DNA from: Beta vulgaris subsp. vulgaris
Lineage: Eukaryota; Streptophyta; Magnoliopsida; Caryophyllales; Amaranthaceae
NCBI RefSeq assembly: GCF_026745355.1
Contig: NC_079209.1
Span: 32,828,130 to 32,892,129 of the forward strand
DNA length: 64,000 bases
Direction of reading: 5' to 3'
Part shown: positions 36,801 through 46,289 of the stretch, in pieces
How the letters are laid out: every line of letters begins with the position of its first letter
Numbering within the stretch: position 1 is the first letter of the stretch
Made by a program: the position numbers and the translations under genes
Notes under the pieces: model-generated
The model's input: the letters and a program-made list of their open reading frames with translations, nothing else
Told to the model about the DNA's origin: nothing
Databases searched by the model: none

Positions 36801-39800
36801 AATGAGCCGAACTCGAACTATATGGTATTTGGCTCGCCAACAGTTCGAATATAAAAAATTAGTATTAAAAATATGCTTCGTATATCTTATGAAATACGTT
36901 CATCAATCTTCATACTGATACAACCTAGCTACTATATTATTACTCTTCCATTCTTAGTTCCCAAAAATCCCAATAATTATGCAATTGCCATAATAAAACA
37001 ATTCCACATGCCTAAGGCTTGATTAAAAGTTCGGTTCGTTTGTTTTTCAAGCATAGGAATCGAGCTTCAATAGCAGTTTCCGAACTCGAGCTCAATTTTA
37101 AAGTTTGAACCGAACGCGAGCACGAACTCAAGCCGAACTCGAGCCTTACAAATTATAATGTTATCAAGCCGAGCCTTGATATGGTTCGGCTCATATGTAG
37201 CGCTACCTCGGATGCTCAACAATGAATTACTCGCTAGTGTTTCATGTTGAATCTAACATGGTTCCATATTTCTCAAAACTTCGTTGGCAACTCCCTAACT
37301 TACCTTTCATTTTCTCTTTCATGGCAAGTGTGAACCTGTGAAACAGTGTTACTCTACTTTGAGTGTTGCATCCCGTACCAGGGACGGGTACAAGTCGAGT
37401 ACGAACCAAAAAGGTCCACAAAACATCTCTAGAATGGTGGGTAAGGCAGGATTAGTCAAAGGCGTCTAGAGAAAACGCCAGAGACATCTTAGAGACGAAC
37501 CCTGGGGCTTAGCATCCTCAAACCTTTTACTGGAATTTCATCCCAAAAGAGAGAAAAGAAAAGGCTTACTTGAAACTTAGATCTAGGGCTCTTTTTCCTC
37601 GGTCTACTTCTCTCTCTTAAGCAAGGTAGTGACCGGACCAACCAGTCAGGCACTCCCTTTTTTCTTTGTTGATAAATGCAGCCCATTTCTTTATGTTTCT
37701 TTTTCATGTTTTACGAAAACTGCTGGTGGAGACACTGCTCACCCCTCTTTCTGTTTTTGCTTTTTCTTCTGATAAAGCTGTTTCTTTAAGGAACTTTTAG
37801 AAAAGGCCTACATCGATTAGAAATAGAAAAAAGCTCTTAGGTATTTCTCAAATCTGTGCTGCTCACCCCACTAATTACCTTGGTTACATCTCCTTCCTGC
37901 ATTCGTCCTATGGCAGGTACTTCCATTGACCTCCGCTTCTTTCCAGTAAACGGAATCAAGATGGGTCCAATTATATCTATATTAAGCAAATTGGTTTATG
38001 TACCTATAATGAGAAGATAAAATATAGGTACTTGATGCACCCATATTATTGGCTTGATGTATCTATAATGGTTAAAAGTTTAAACATCTAAATTAATTAG
38101 ATTTCGGATCTGATTCAAAGATCTAGGGTTCTCCATTCAGATTCTAGACCGAAAAATAACTTGACTCGCGCTGCTTTGGTGTCTGTTGATCCAAAATATA
38201 TGGCCAGAAGTAGACATCAAGAGATTTGGTACGCTAATTTGAGTGTTACAGGTCGTGCAACATAACGGATTGGTGCACTGAGGAACAGTGATACAGTATG
38301 TGTAACGTGAAAAGTGGTTCCCATATTAGAATCCAACATAATTGCTGAATAAACTCAATTTTGGAAACTACAGGAAAATTAATTCCTAGCTCTCTCCCCC
38401 CCCCTCTTCCAAAGTCAAGTAGCTCTAATAAGAAGACCAGAAACAAATGCTTTTAAAAGTTTATGTAATAAAAAATTATGCAGTAAAAGTACCTTCGAGA
38501 TATGAGTTCCAAGGCTTCTATGCACACCACAACATTTTAAGCATATAAAAACTCCGATATTTGCTGATCTGGAAAAACAGAAAAATCAATTCTTAATAGA
38601 TCAGCTTGCTGAAAGAAATAAGTATACGTCATAATAATTTGTACACGTGTAGAAACACAGGAGTCCCTTTCCTTCTCAGGCGGTCAGGCCTAAATTTATA
38701 ACACACTTCCTCCATACTTTCTTTATTGCAACATATCAATTTTTACACTATTCACACACTACCCTTTCACCATCTGTTGTGATTTTACCAAAAGGAAGGT
38801 GTAGTCATCTGGGGTTTTTGTTAGATTCGTCTTTGATATATACCTCCAAAATATCAACTTTTTTAACTATTACCAAAAAGTGATAAAAGATATTAATGAC
38901 TCAGGTTGTACATTGTCAAGTGTGGAAAGTCATACAAAATTTCATTCCCGCTGTCCATCACTGTGTTTTCGACATTCCCCACACCCTCCTTGGCCCCAAA
39001 ACAAAATTATAATAAAAGAAAAAGAACCTATTATCATTTCAATTATGCTGTATCATAGTTTGTAACTAATATGGACCAGAAAGGCGTGATGAAGAAATTT
39101 TATACCAAAAGAAAAGGGGAAACTCCCTTTGCATGATTTAAAGATACACGACCCATATGCTGCCGTAGGCAAAAACATGCAGAACTCGGCTGCGTGGTGA
39201 AAGATGTTCTCGGAGAAAAATTCTCAGCCAAGCATCATCATTCACCACTGAAGCTATAAGGGCATCATCCCATATCTGTCTGGAGTCTGGACAAAGTGTA
39301 TAAAATCAGTTTGCTCCAAGATATAGCACAAAATTAGTGCTCGCCAGATCATAGTATAAAAAAACTCGAAACAAGACCTGTAGCCCTATTATTATTTTAT
39401 GCTTCAATGAGATCTCAACAAATATCCTTATAAAAAGATGAAATCTTTAACAATAAAGCTCCTGCCTCTGAATCAAATACTCCATTTCAAGCTACTTTTC
39501 CTAAATCCTTATCCTACTTTGCAGTGTGAACCTCTTTCTATGATAAACTTAAACAAGTATCCTGCTCATTACCCACTAACATATACCTTGTTGTCTCTCC
39601 TCACGTTCTAAATCCTCCGGATAGTTCCAAATGATAGTTCAGTGATGCTTCATATTTTGCATGAAACACTATACACATCAAAAATCTCATAAATGACCTA
39701 TACAGACTTCTCTTTCTTGATGCTACAGTGACAGTCACAAATTTATTTATATTCCGCCTAAGTAACACCGATACGGGTACGGGGACGGATACGAGTACGG

Positions 39801-42800
39801 GTATGGGGACAAAAAACGACAAAATCAAAATTTCCGAAAACGGGTCCGGCTGAGATTCGGCAAAAAGAAAAATGTTAATACATTTTAATGAAAAATATTA
39901 GGTTCAGTTTTTTCTACATAAATCTTCTTTTATTTTTGTACAAAAATATTAAAAAACATACATATAAAACATATAAAGAATAAACTTTCATTTAGAATAT
40001 ATAAAAATATACTTCACCGAAAAAAGCGTATAAGATTATGAATAATTTGATTATAAAAAAATGAAAAAGAAGAAAAGAAGCGGTAGAGAAAGACAAAGTG
40101 CAAAGACTACAACTTTTATTTTTTTAGAACTACTGACAGTTGTACTACACATGTACACCAATAACACCACCCTCTCTTCTCACTTTCACGTGACATCTTC
40201 ATTAGTTTAACCTTTCCCCTTCCCCTTCACCAGTCACCACACTAAAAATAAAAAAAGTAAATCAGAAGAAAAATTCGAGCATGGCTAAATAGAAGACTGC
40301 CGAGAAGGTCTGCTGCTTGTCGGAGTGTCGGACTTCTGGAGATGCGAAGGAGATACGCCGGAGAACAACGGAGGGAAGAGCGAGAGTTTCGAAGGAGTGC
40401 TGAGTCTTCTGAATTCTCAATTTCGAAGGCCAAAAACGTACCCAGTCCCGTACCCAGATGAAGACCACCGTACCCAGTTATTTGCCCCGTACCCACGTAC
40501 CTGGAATCGTTTTGGGTATAAATCCCAGGCGAATCCATCCCGTACCCGGTACGGGAAACGGCGCCAGGGAGGCGTACCCGTGCTTCATAGATTTCCGTCA
40601 ACCTTACTTTCCAACAGAAAAGGACTTTATCTTACAAACCATGATGCAACGGCCATATGCATCCAAATTGGAACACGCTAGAAAGAGTATACGAAAAAAA
40701 AAGATGTGAAAAATCCCCAAGAACAAGAATTAGCAACAGCTTAGTCTACTCAATTCTCATAACTACGTCCGACACTAAACGTTTTCCTCTCACATACCAA
40801 AAGCAATTGTGGCATGCACCAAATTAATATCAAAAGATTTAAAATCCTACAGAAAGAAGGCAAAGCTTCTCACTTGGAATCGGAATAATTAAGAAATGCG
40901 GTCGCGTTCGCGGGAACGGTCACGTTGTCGCGGGAACGGCTTGTAACGGGGAAATAGAATGTTTCGCGACCGACGCGGCGTGAATTTTTAAAAAAAATTC
41001 ACATAAATATGTCTTAACCTTATTTGCATTTTTTTAGTTTATGAAGCATTATTGCAACATAATATAATGAAATCTAATAGAATATCATGTTTCATCAACT
41101 ATATAATCAAATCATAGAAAGAATTTGGCCGACCTTTGAAAAAAACGGATGTAACGGGGATAAAAGCGTTATAATGCGGCGAGCTCGCGTTACTGAACGG
41201 ACAACGCGGCGAGAAGCATGTGAATTTTATTATGGCGTTCCGTAATGGGATTTCGCGGAACGGCAAATCCAAAATCCGTTACAGAACAGCCGTTCTGTAA
41301 CGGAACGGGAGAGTTTTTAACTCCCTGCCTCTGCCACTTACAATAGATCACATTTTGACCCTACGGTCTCTACCTAAGGGTGTAAAGCAATTCCTTTCAA
41401 AAAACATAAAAAGGGTGTAATAATAAGGGTGTAAGTGCACTGAATAAAGTCTAGTTCAAATTTCCTTGTCCATGAAATCGACCCACTGATGTACATTCAC
41501 TAGTGCCATACTGTCATCTTCTTCCCAGATCTATACAATTTTGCTAATAACCAGGCTGGTTCAGTAGTAATTTAGAGTTAGATTGACAAATTCCAATAAT
41601 TGGACAGTTCAAAACTAGATTGTATTGATATATAAGTGTAATAAAAAAACCAAATATAATCCACTCACTATTTAAGAGGTGAGAATCTCCCTCTTAAGTA
41701 TTTCCTTACAGTTTCTGTATAATTTTCCTTACACCCAATCTTCCCCTTTTACTATATCACTCCTCTTTATTGCTCTATGCTGGATCAACTAACTTGAGCT
41801 TGGCTACCTCCCGACATTAGTAAAGTGGATGGCCTGTGCTTCAGCTTCAAAAAGATAAGGCTCAAGAAGATTACATTAAGAGGACATACTTTGAGATTCC
41901 AAGGTGATTAGTTTAATAAACATATATTATTTACCATTAAAATAGGTTGTTGTTGCAAAAATTAGTCAATTTAGATCGTGATATTTTCTTCTACTCAGTG
42001 ACTTTACTCAACTGATAGCAAACTCATAATTATCAAGCAATAAATCCTTCATTTTAGCTTGAAGGGAGCGATGGTAGTTCCACTATGTGATCAATTCCCA
42101 AGAATGCCCACAAATTGTCCGAGCTATGGCTCACTAAGTACGATCATAAGAACTCCTGAACTTCCCTCTATTTCTACGAAAATCATATCAAGATCTGTTG
42201 GAAAAGAAAAACAACAAAAATGAAGAGCTTCTTTTCCTACCATGATCAATTGTTGATTGAAATGGATGCCATAAGAAACTTGCCCAGGTAGCTCATGGTA
42301 AGAGCAAAAGATGGAATATAACCAAAAGCCTACACATTGAAGGTTCTATATTTTTGACGAGACGTTATGCGCAATTATCAAAGCGAAACAGGATGTTTCA
42401 CCTATACTTTGAGCCAAGAGGACTCGGCAAGCATGATAGCCCAGGATTTCTAAGCATACTTTATTTCATGTTTTGTAAGAAGTTCCAATGGCATGACTTC
42501 TACATCGGTCAAATGGTCCATACTTGCTCTTTATTGACCTGTATCATCCATATCCTACAGAGACCAAAATGTAATAGTCCCTTACGATACAGAAAATCTT
42601 GTTCTTTTGCTATGGATGTAAAATACACACACACATACAAGTTGTTACATGAAAGTATGGAACATCAAGTGCTAGAACAAGTCCACCAACAAGCTCTACG
42701 TACATTTGTGATAGCAGAAAATTATTCCAGTTGTATGCTCAATACATGATCTCAAAGTATTGATAGTTTCAAGAAATTATTCAAATTTGTTTGCTTGTTT

Positions 42801-45800
42801 TGAAAAGTGATATTCGTGCAACTTACTATAAATTTAATGATTGTGAGAAGACTTGTGGGGGTAAATGAGTAATCGATTAATAGCTCCATCGTCTATATCC
42901 TAGTTAAGGAAAAACATTACCTTTGCTACGTACTTTGAATCTGCTTCAGACTCAGTTATGAATATCGCATTCGAGTATGGATCCGAGACTCAACATGCAG
43001 AGAAGTTTAAGAAGTCTACATATTCTGAATATGAACTCCGGGACATGGGGGTAGTTGACAAAAAATTTATTATTTGGTAAAGAGAAAAAAAAAACAAAGG
43101 ATTATAGAAAAGGTGAGTAGAGATTGCATAGAAACTCAAGAGGTATCACAATCAAGAGGCCCACACATGAAAAGCCAAAGCATGCCATACTTTATCACTT
43201 CCCCAACCCCCATGTGACATTAGCCTCCTCATTTCCTCTTCCTCTTTTTTTTCGTACACCAGCCGTTCCTCTCCTCTTATTTACTAAGGGGGGGGGGGGG
43301 GGGGGGGGGGGGGGAAACACGTCCCCCATAAAGAAAAGGGAGGAGAAACGCTCGTCAGCCTAACTCAAAACGTCACGCAGTTGTAGCCTGTAAAGGTGGC
43401 CAGAAGAGTGACGCCTGAAAAGCGTATCAATTAGGATTAAGGCCACCTTGACAAGGTGAAGAAAAGCTCTGGCGGTTTTAGCCATAGTGTCAAAACAAGG
43501 CCGCATTGTATCGTGTCGCCCGTGTCGTAAATGTTTTCAAATCTAGCAAACCAATATTACCCGCATCGTAAAGGTGTAAAAAAACCGCATTTTACGCGGG
43601 TTTTAGGGATATTTCATGGTTTAAGCCGATATTCAGCGGTATGACAACCGCATCATCACCGTTACCACAACCGTGACTTAAACCGTAATTTCGAACTATG
43701 GCTTGTTTGATAAATTGTGTATTGGTTGTTATGTTGGTTGTTTAAAGATTGGTTGTTCATGTACATGTTCAGTTAAAACATCTATTGGGATTGGTTGTTT
43801 AATGCAAAATGAAAACAAGGCAATACAAAAAGGTAGTAAAACCAACTTTTTACTTTAGCACTGAAATCCTAGCATTTTAGCTACCCAAAAGTCATTTACA
43901 AAACACTTTTTTTCATGTTGACCACATGTAAACGCTAAAACGAAAGACCCAATCAAGCCACTCAATAAGAACCCCCGTTGTTTTTTATTGATATTATGGT
44001 GTAATCTGAATCGTATTATGTGTCCTCACCCAGGTCGGGTCATGCCTAAGCATCATAGTGTCTGTGTACTATGAGTATATACATATTGATAATAACTTCC
44101 CCCAACTTTTATTAATTTTTACCCCTTTTCCTTTCAAAAGTCAAATTCATTAACTTGAACCGTAGTTCAGCCATAATCTACAAACATTTTATGTGAGATC
44201 TTGTTAGATTTGTTCTAATATGTAGATGAAATCATCAACTTTTTAAAATTTTTATTAATATATCAACGGTCAAATTGAATATATCAATGGTCAAAGCGAA
44301 GTCCGGGAGACAATAAAAAAGGAAAGGGGTAAACTAATAGAAAAAAACAGAGGGAGTGTATATGGATGTGTTAGTATGAATGTACAAATGTATTACTTCT
44401 AGAGCAAACTACTCACACAGGCACACGCGCATGCGCGCGCGCACACACAAGGAGATATGAAGATATGTGTTAATTTTCGAATTATATGAAAATGGGCCTG
44501 GGTAACCCAATAAGGAGGAAGAGAGTTTAGCCCACTTACAAGTTAGGAGATTCCATCCTAAAACCAATTGGTGATAGGAGGAGTAACTTCTTATCTTATA
44601 AAGTGGTTTATTCTCTCCTCTTTCTCCAATGTGGGACACTCACAAGTGGGCACTTAATGGGTTTCAACACACCCCCTCACTTGTGAGTGTCCTTAGAAAT
44701 TCAGAGCTAACTGGAAAGGTCAGAGCAATAATCCTCTTAGGGGTTGGACATCCTGTCCAGTTAAATCCTTATCCAGTAGCTATATATCAAACACCCAGTT
44801 TAGACGAGACACGCAACGCGGGCTCTGATACCATGTTAACTTTTAGATTATATGAAAATGGGCCTGGGTAACCCAATAAGGAGGAGGAGAGTTTAGCCCA
44901 CTTACAAGCTAGGAGGTTCCATCCTAAAACCAATTGGTGATAGGAGGAGTAACAAATCCTTAGGTGATTAGAGGCCCAGTTTAGAAGAGACCCACAACCT
45001 GGGCTCTAATACCATGTTAAAGGACCAACTCAACCAAAAGTTTAAGCTGATGGTTGAAGCCCCAGGAATATATCTATATTCTATCACGCCCCCTCACGCA
45101 AGAGCCCTTTGGGCTTGAAGTGTGGATGCAGCACAGGCCTCCCTCATACCTGGCGCGAAATATTCCACTGAGAAAGGAGGGGTGGATGAGATTCGAACCC
45201 GTGACCTTTTTGTCACGCTGGCTCTTGATACCTTATCAAATGACCAACTCAACCAAAAGCTTAAGCTTATGGTTGAGGCCCCAGGAATATATCTATACTC
45301 TATCAATATGTACGTGATTCAGCTTCTCAAGGATTTGGCACAAGTAAACAAAGAGACCGCTGATATAAACAAAATTGAAAAAATACCAGATAAAAAGAAC
45401 TTGTAGTAGCTAGCATGGATGAAACCAACACTAAATTGTTCATTATAAGAGCTTAGCATTATATTGAAGAAGCGGCTACAAAGTGTAACATAGAAACTCT
45501 AACACAAGGACTTACGCCCATTTAGGATCTGGTGCACCGCAGTCAGCACAAAAGCGGTTATCCTTTTTAAGCAACAAATCCTTAAGCCTTCTTTTACCTG
45601 GAAACGGAAAAGTATACATCAAACATGCTTCCCTGTTTTCTTTCAAGTGAAAATAACACATGTTGTCTACTCTAAAATTATAACATCAAAAATGACCTAG
45701 AACACATACCATCATTGGTACGAATCCAAGATGTCTAAATGTGCATATTGCTATTTCCTACCCCTAATTAGTCAAAATAGAAATCATCTCTTGTATTCAT

Positions 45801-45918
45801 AAAGGTTCCTCAATGATCAAGAGGAGATTAAAGGTGGCGGTGGGGTTCACAAGGAGTTTTCATGAAAAAGCATCGAAGTACCTGAGGTAGGTCTACCAAG
45901 CTCCGTACGATTATTCAT
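24521..45918 (-). CDS. AGD12: ADP-ribosylation factor GTPase-activating protein, ArfGAP plus C2 (AGD12/AGD13 type)
   Basis: The protein stimulates GTP hydrolysis by small ARF GTPases at membranes; its C2 domain binds lipids, often with calcium (family knowledge). Eight coding exons, all GT-AG, are 45882-45918, 45516-45597, 38493-38568, 31922-32085, 31437-31584, 29438-29554, 28672-28767 and 24521-24802. They sum to 1002 bases, 333 residues plus stop, close to the family length of about 337. The ArfGAP zinc finger is C29-X2-C32-X16-C49-X2-C52, with the arginine finger at R57 in [11 protein letters not shown]. The C2 domain (about 173-300) has D193, D198, D244, D246 and D252 in the expected calcium loops. 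The C-terminus ends EWMPLEQ. All phases join and I saw no lesion. The start is the only ATG in exon 1 that keeps frame. Introns of 6.9, 6.4 and 3.9 kb hold transposons. Confidence 0.95.
24803..28671 (-). other. ArfGAP intron 7-8, 3.9 kb
   Basis: Holds repeat-like DNA rich in TGTTCAT/ATGTTTATT words (25560-27120), a 151-base tandem repeat, a G-rich/C-rich inverted block near 27360-27585 resembling a MITE (left TTGGTTGGATAAGGG, right complement TTTGTTTGGATAGC), and a CTCTCA microsatellite near 27716-27748. No gene was seen. Confidence 0.6.
26758..27060. repeat. 151-bp tandem repeat, two full copies plus partials
   Basis: Units start at 26758 and 26909 with CCGAAATTGCAAATGTTCAA and share GTTTATTGGTTTACAACG and a GTGG(A/G)TCCCACAAATGTT end. 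Diverged partial copies lie on both sides (from about 26690 and to about 27100). Confidence 0.85.
28672..28767 (-). CDS. AGD12: ArfGAP coding exon 7 (C2 domain)
   Basis: Codes [20 protein letters not shown], the C2 core with the NPxWNE signature, and ends GPVKL. Acceptor CTCCAG, donor GTAAGA. Confidence 0.95.
29438..29554 (-). CDS. AGD12: ArfGAP coding exon 6 (C2 domain start)
   Basis: Codes [17 protein letters not shown] and [13 protein letters not shown], the first C2 strands with two likely calcium-binding aspartates. Acceptor AACAG, donor GTGAGC. Confidence 0.95.
29555..31436 (-). other. ArfGAP intron 5-6, 1.9 kb
   Basis: The part 30280-31228 is probably a DNA-element remnant: the right end, read inward, is CAGGGGGTGTTTGGTATAGG and the left has TTTGGTTTGGGG. 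The inside holds CCACCA-rich and GGTGG-rich stretches. No clear target duplication was found. ORFs in it are low complexity. Confidence 0.4.
31437..31584 (-). CDS. AGD12: ArfGAP coding exon 5 (linker)
   Basis: Codes [16 protein letters not shown] and a serine-rich linker ending SSKRSESS. Acceptor TGTAG, donor GTAAGT. This is the variable region between the ArfGAP and C2 domains. Confidence 0.93.
31922..32085 (-). CDS. AGD12: ArfGAP coding exon 4
   Basis: Starts [17 protein letters not shown] and continues the ArfGAP domain to [11 protein letters not shown]. The donor is the weak GTTTGT; the acceptor is TTTTTTCAG. Confidence 0.95.
33080..33441. mobile_element. Tourist-type MITE with TTA duplication
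   Basis: A 362-bp insert bounded by GGCTATGTTTAGTTCACCT and the complement AGGTGAACTAAACATAGCC, with TTA on both sides (33077-33079 and 33442-33444). The interior repeats the word GATCTGAACTTATTT. The three-base TWA duplication places it in PIF/Harbinger. Confidence 0.9.
35820..36574. mobile_element. Non-autonomous hAT-like element with 8-bp duplication
   Basis: A 755-bp insert with CTTGTGAC on both sides (35812-35819 and 36575-36582). The ends are inverted repeats: CTATGTCACCTGGACTCGGC on the left, and CTCTGTTACCCGGACTCGGC as the complement of the right. Inside both ends are short GACACGGGTACGGG-type repeats; the middle is purine-rich (GAAAAG runs, 36085-36330). It carries no transposase. 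Confidence 0.85.
38493..38568 (-). CDS. AGD12: ArfGAP coding exon 3 (second half of zinc finger, arginine finger)
   Basis: A 76-base exon lying between the two largest introns. Codes [20 protein letters not shown] and THISK, with the last two zinc cysteines and the catalytic arginine. Acceptor TTCCAG, donor GTACTT. Confidence 0.95.
39758..40590. mobile_element. Second hAT-like element related to 35820-36574
   Basis: Its ends are CTAAGTAACACCGATACGGG and, as the complement of the right, CTATGAAGCACGGGTACGCC, both rich in GTACGGG repeats as in the element at 35820. Flanks TATTCCGC and ATTTCCGT share five of eight bases, consistent with an aged duplication. There is no coding sequence. Confidence 0.6.
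40890..41330. mobile_element. Possible MITE rich in CGCGAACGG
   Basis: Both ends carry GGAACGG/CCGTTCC repeats in opposite orientation around an AT-rich middle. Borders and duplication could not be fixed. It looks like the hAT-type MITEs elsewhere in this gene. Confidence 0.35.
43288..43314 (+). repeat. G27 homopolymer
   Basis: Twenty-seven consecutive G on the plus strand (C on the gene's coding strand) in an AT-rich intron. Confidence 0.9.
44095..44358. mobile_element. Stowaway-type (Tc1/Mariner) MITE
   Basis: 264 bases flanked by TA (44093-44094 and 44359-44360). The ends are ACTTCCCCCAACTTTTATTA and the complement of CAGAGGGAGTG; both continue TTTACCCCTTT(T)CCTTT inward. The CTCCCTC-like end and TA duplication are typical of Stowaway elements. 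Confidence 0.7.
44415..44449. repeat. Alternating CA/CG run
   Basis: CACACAGGCACACGCGCATG followed by CGCGCGCGCACACAC, an alternating purine-pyrimidine tract. Confidence 0.85.
44468..44951 (-). mobile_element. TRIM-like mini LTR retrotransposon, minus orientation
   Basis: LTR A (44468-44669) starts TGTTAA and ends TTCAACA; a second, truncated LTR (44834-44951) repeats its first 118 bases with few changes. On the plus strand, CACCCCCTCAC directly after LTR A is the complement of a polypurine tract, and GCTCTGATACCA directly before the second LTR (44822-44833) is the complement of a tRNA-Met primer site. The internal part is only 164 bases with no coding capacity. This order defines a minus-strand terminal-repeat retrotransposon in miniature. 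Confidence 0.75.
45003..45305 (-). mobile_element. Second TRIM-like element with 72-bp LTRs
   Basis: Two 72-base direct repeats (45015-45086 and 45234-45305) share GGTTGA(A/G)GCCCCAGGAAT and TATATCTATA(T/C)TCTATCA. Between them lie CGCCCCCTCACG (polypurine complement) and, next to the right copy, GGCTCTTGATACC, a decayed primer-site complement. A second primer-site complement (GCTCTAATACCA, 45003-45014) precedes the left copy, so that LTR also once ended another unit. Confidence 0.7.
45516..45597 (-). CDS. AGD12: ArfGAP coding exon 2 (first half of zinc finger)
   Basis: Acceptor TTTCCAG, donor GTAAGT. Codes [16 protein letters not shown] and [11 protein letters not shown], with the first two zinc cysteines. 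It ends inside an alanine codon. Confidence 0.95.
45882..45918 (-). CDS. AGD12: ArfGAP coding exon 1
   Basis: Codes [12 protein letters not shown] plus the first base of a glycine codon. Donor GTACTT. The exon extends upstream as 5' UTR to about 45966. This N-terminus is short and poorly conserved in the family, so the start rests on frame and context. Confidence 0.85.
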
Positions 45919-46250
45919 TGCGACGCCAATTGAGGGATTGTTATAGGACAAATTAGAAAATTGTTCCTGAGTCAAAAATTTGTAAACAATTCACGAATTC
46001 AAAAGATTTAGAGATAGCTGAAGAAATTGATGAAATTGGAATAATTGAAGAAATGAGAAGATGAAATTACCAGGGAAATCAGGATAACGATGAATTTCCG
46101 ACGCCAATTGTACCAGCATGGGAGATGAGTTTCCCCCCGGAGCCAGCTGTGGAGGAGAGAGAATAAGAGAGAGCTTAAATTATTGTTTGGGTCAGAGAGA
46201 GCGCTGAATTGTGGAGAATGAAGAAAAAGAATTAAAAATTCATATTGCAA
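45919..46250 (-). other. 5' UTR of ArfGAP gene with leader intron and small uORF
   Basis: A leader exon of about 180 bases ends at 46071 with donor GTAATT; the acceptor GACTCAG is at 45967, so a 104-base intron splits the 5' UTR. In the leader exon an upstream ATG (46117-46119) opens a 20-codon frame that crosses the splice site and stops before the main ATG. The transcription start is estimated near 46250. Confidence 0.55.
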
Positions 46251-46289
46251 GAGTCTCGTTTTCCTTTCTTCTTTTTTCTGGTTGAAAAA

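Larger units (their letters stand above)
32086..38492 (-). other. ArfGAP intron 3-4, 6.4 kb
   Basis: Contains a Tourist MITE (33080-33441), a hAT-like element (35820-36574), and a block at about 36690-37205 rich in GAGCCGAA and its complement that looks like another inverted-end MITE. The remaining sequence, including short ORFs at 34028-34978, resembles nothing I recognise. Confidence 0.6.
38569..45515 (-). other. ArfGAP intron 2-3, 6.9 kb
   Basis: The largest intron. It holds a second hAT-like element (39758-40590), a CGCGAACGG-rich block (about 40890-41330) with hAT-MITE look, a G27 run, a small inverted-end block at about 43460-43700, a Stowaway MITE, a CA/CG alternating run, and a chain of TRIM-like elements. 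41400-43100 has no recognised content; its 131-codon ORF (42354-42749) matches no family I know. Confidence 0.6.

Noticed and set aside
38690..38960. Stowaway-like MITE starting CTTCCTCCATACTTTC
   Set aside because: The left end resembles Stowaway termini, but no matching right end or TA duplication was found.
42354..42749. 131-codon ORF in the large ArfGAP intron
   Set aside because: No family motif, no start context, and composition like random intron sequence; left as unassigned.
43460..43700. Small inverted-end element with GCCATAGT termini
   Set aside because: The inverted ends look real, but no matching flanking duplication could be found, so it was mentioned only in the intron entry.
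45122..45406. Short ORF containing [15 protein letters not shown]
   Set aside because: It is a translation of the internal and LTR parts of a TRIM-like element, whose primer-site complement and LTR explain the sequence.
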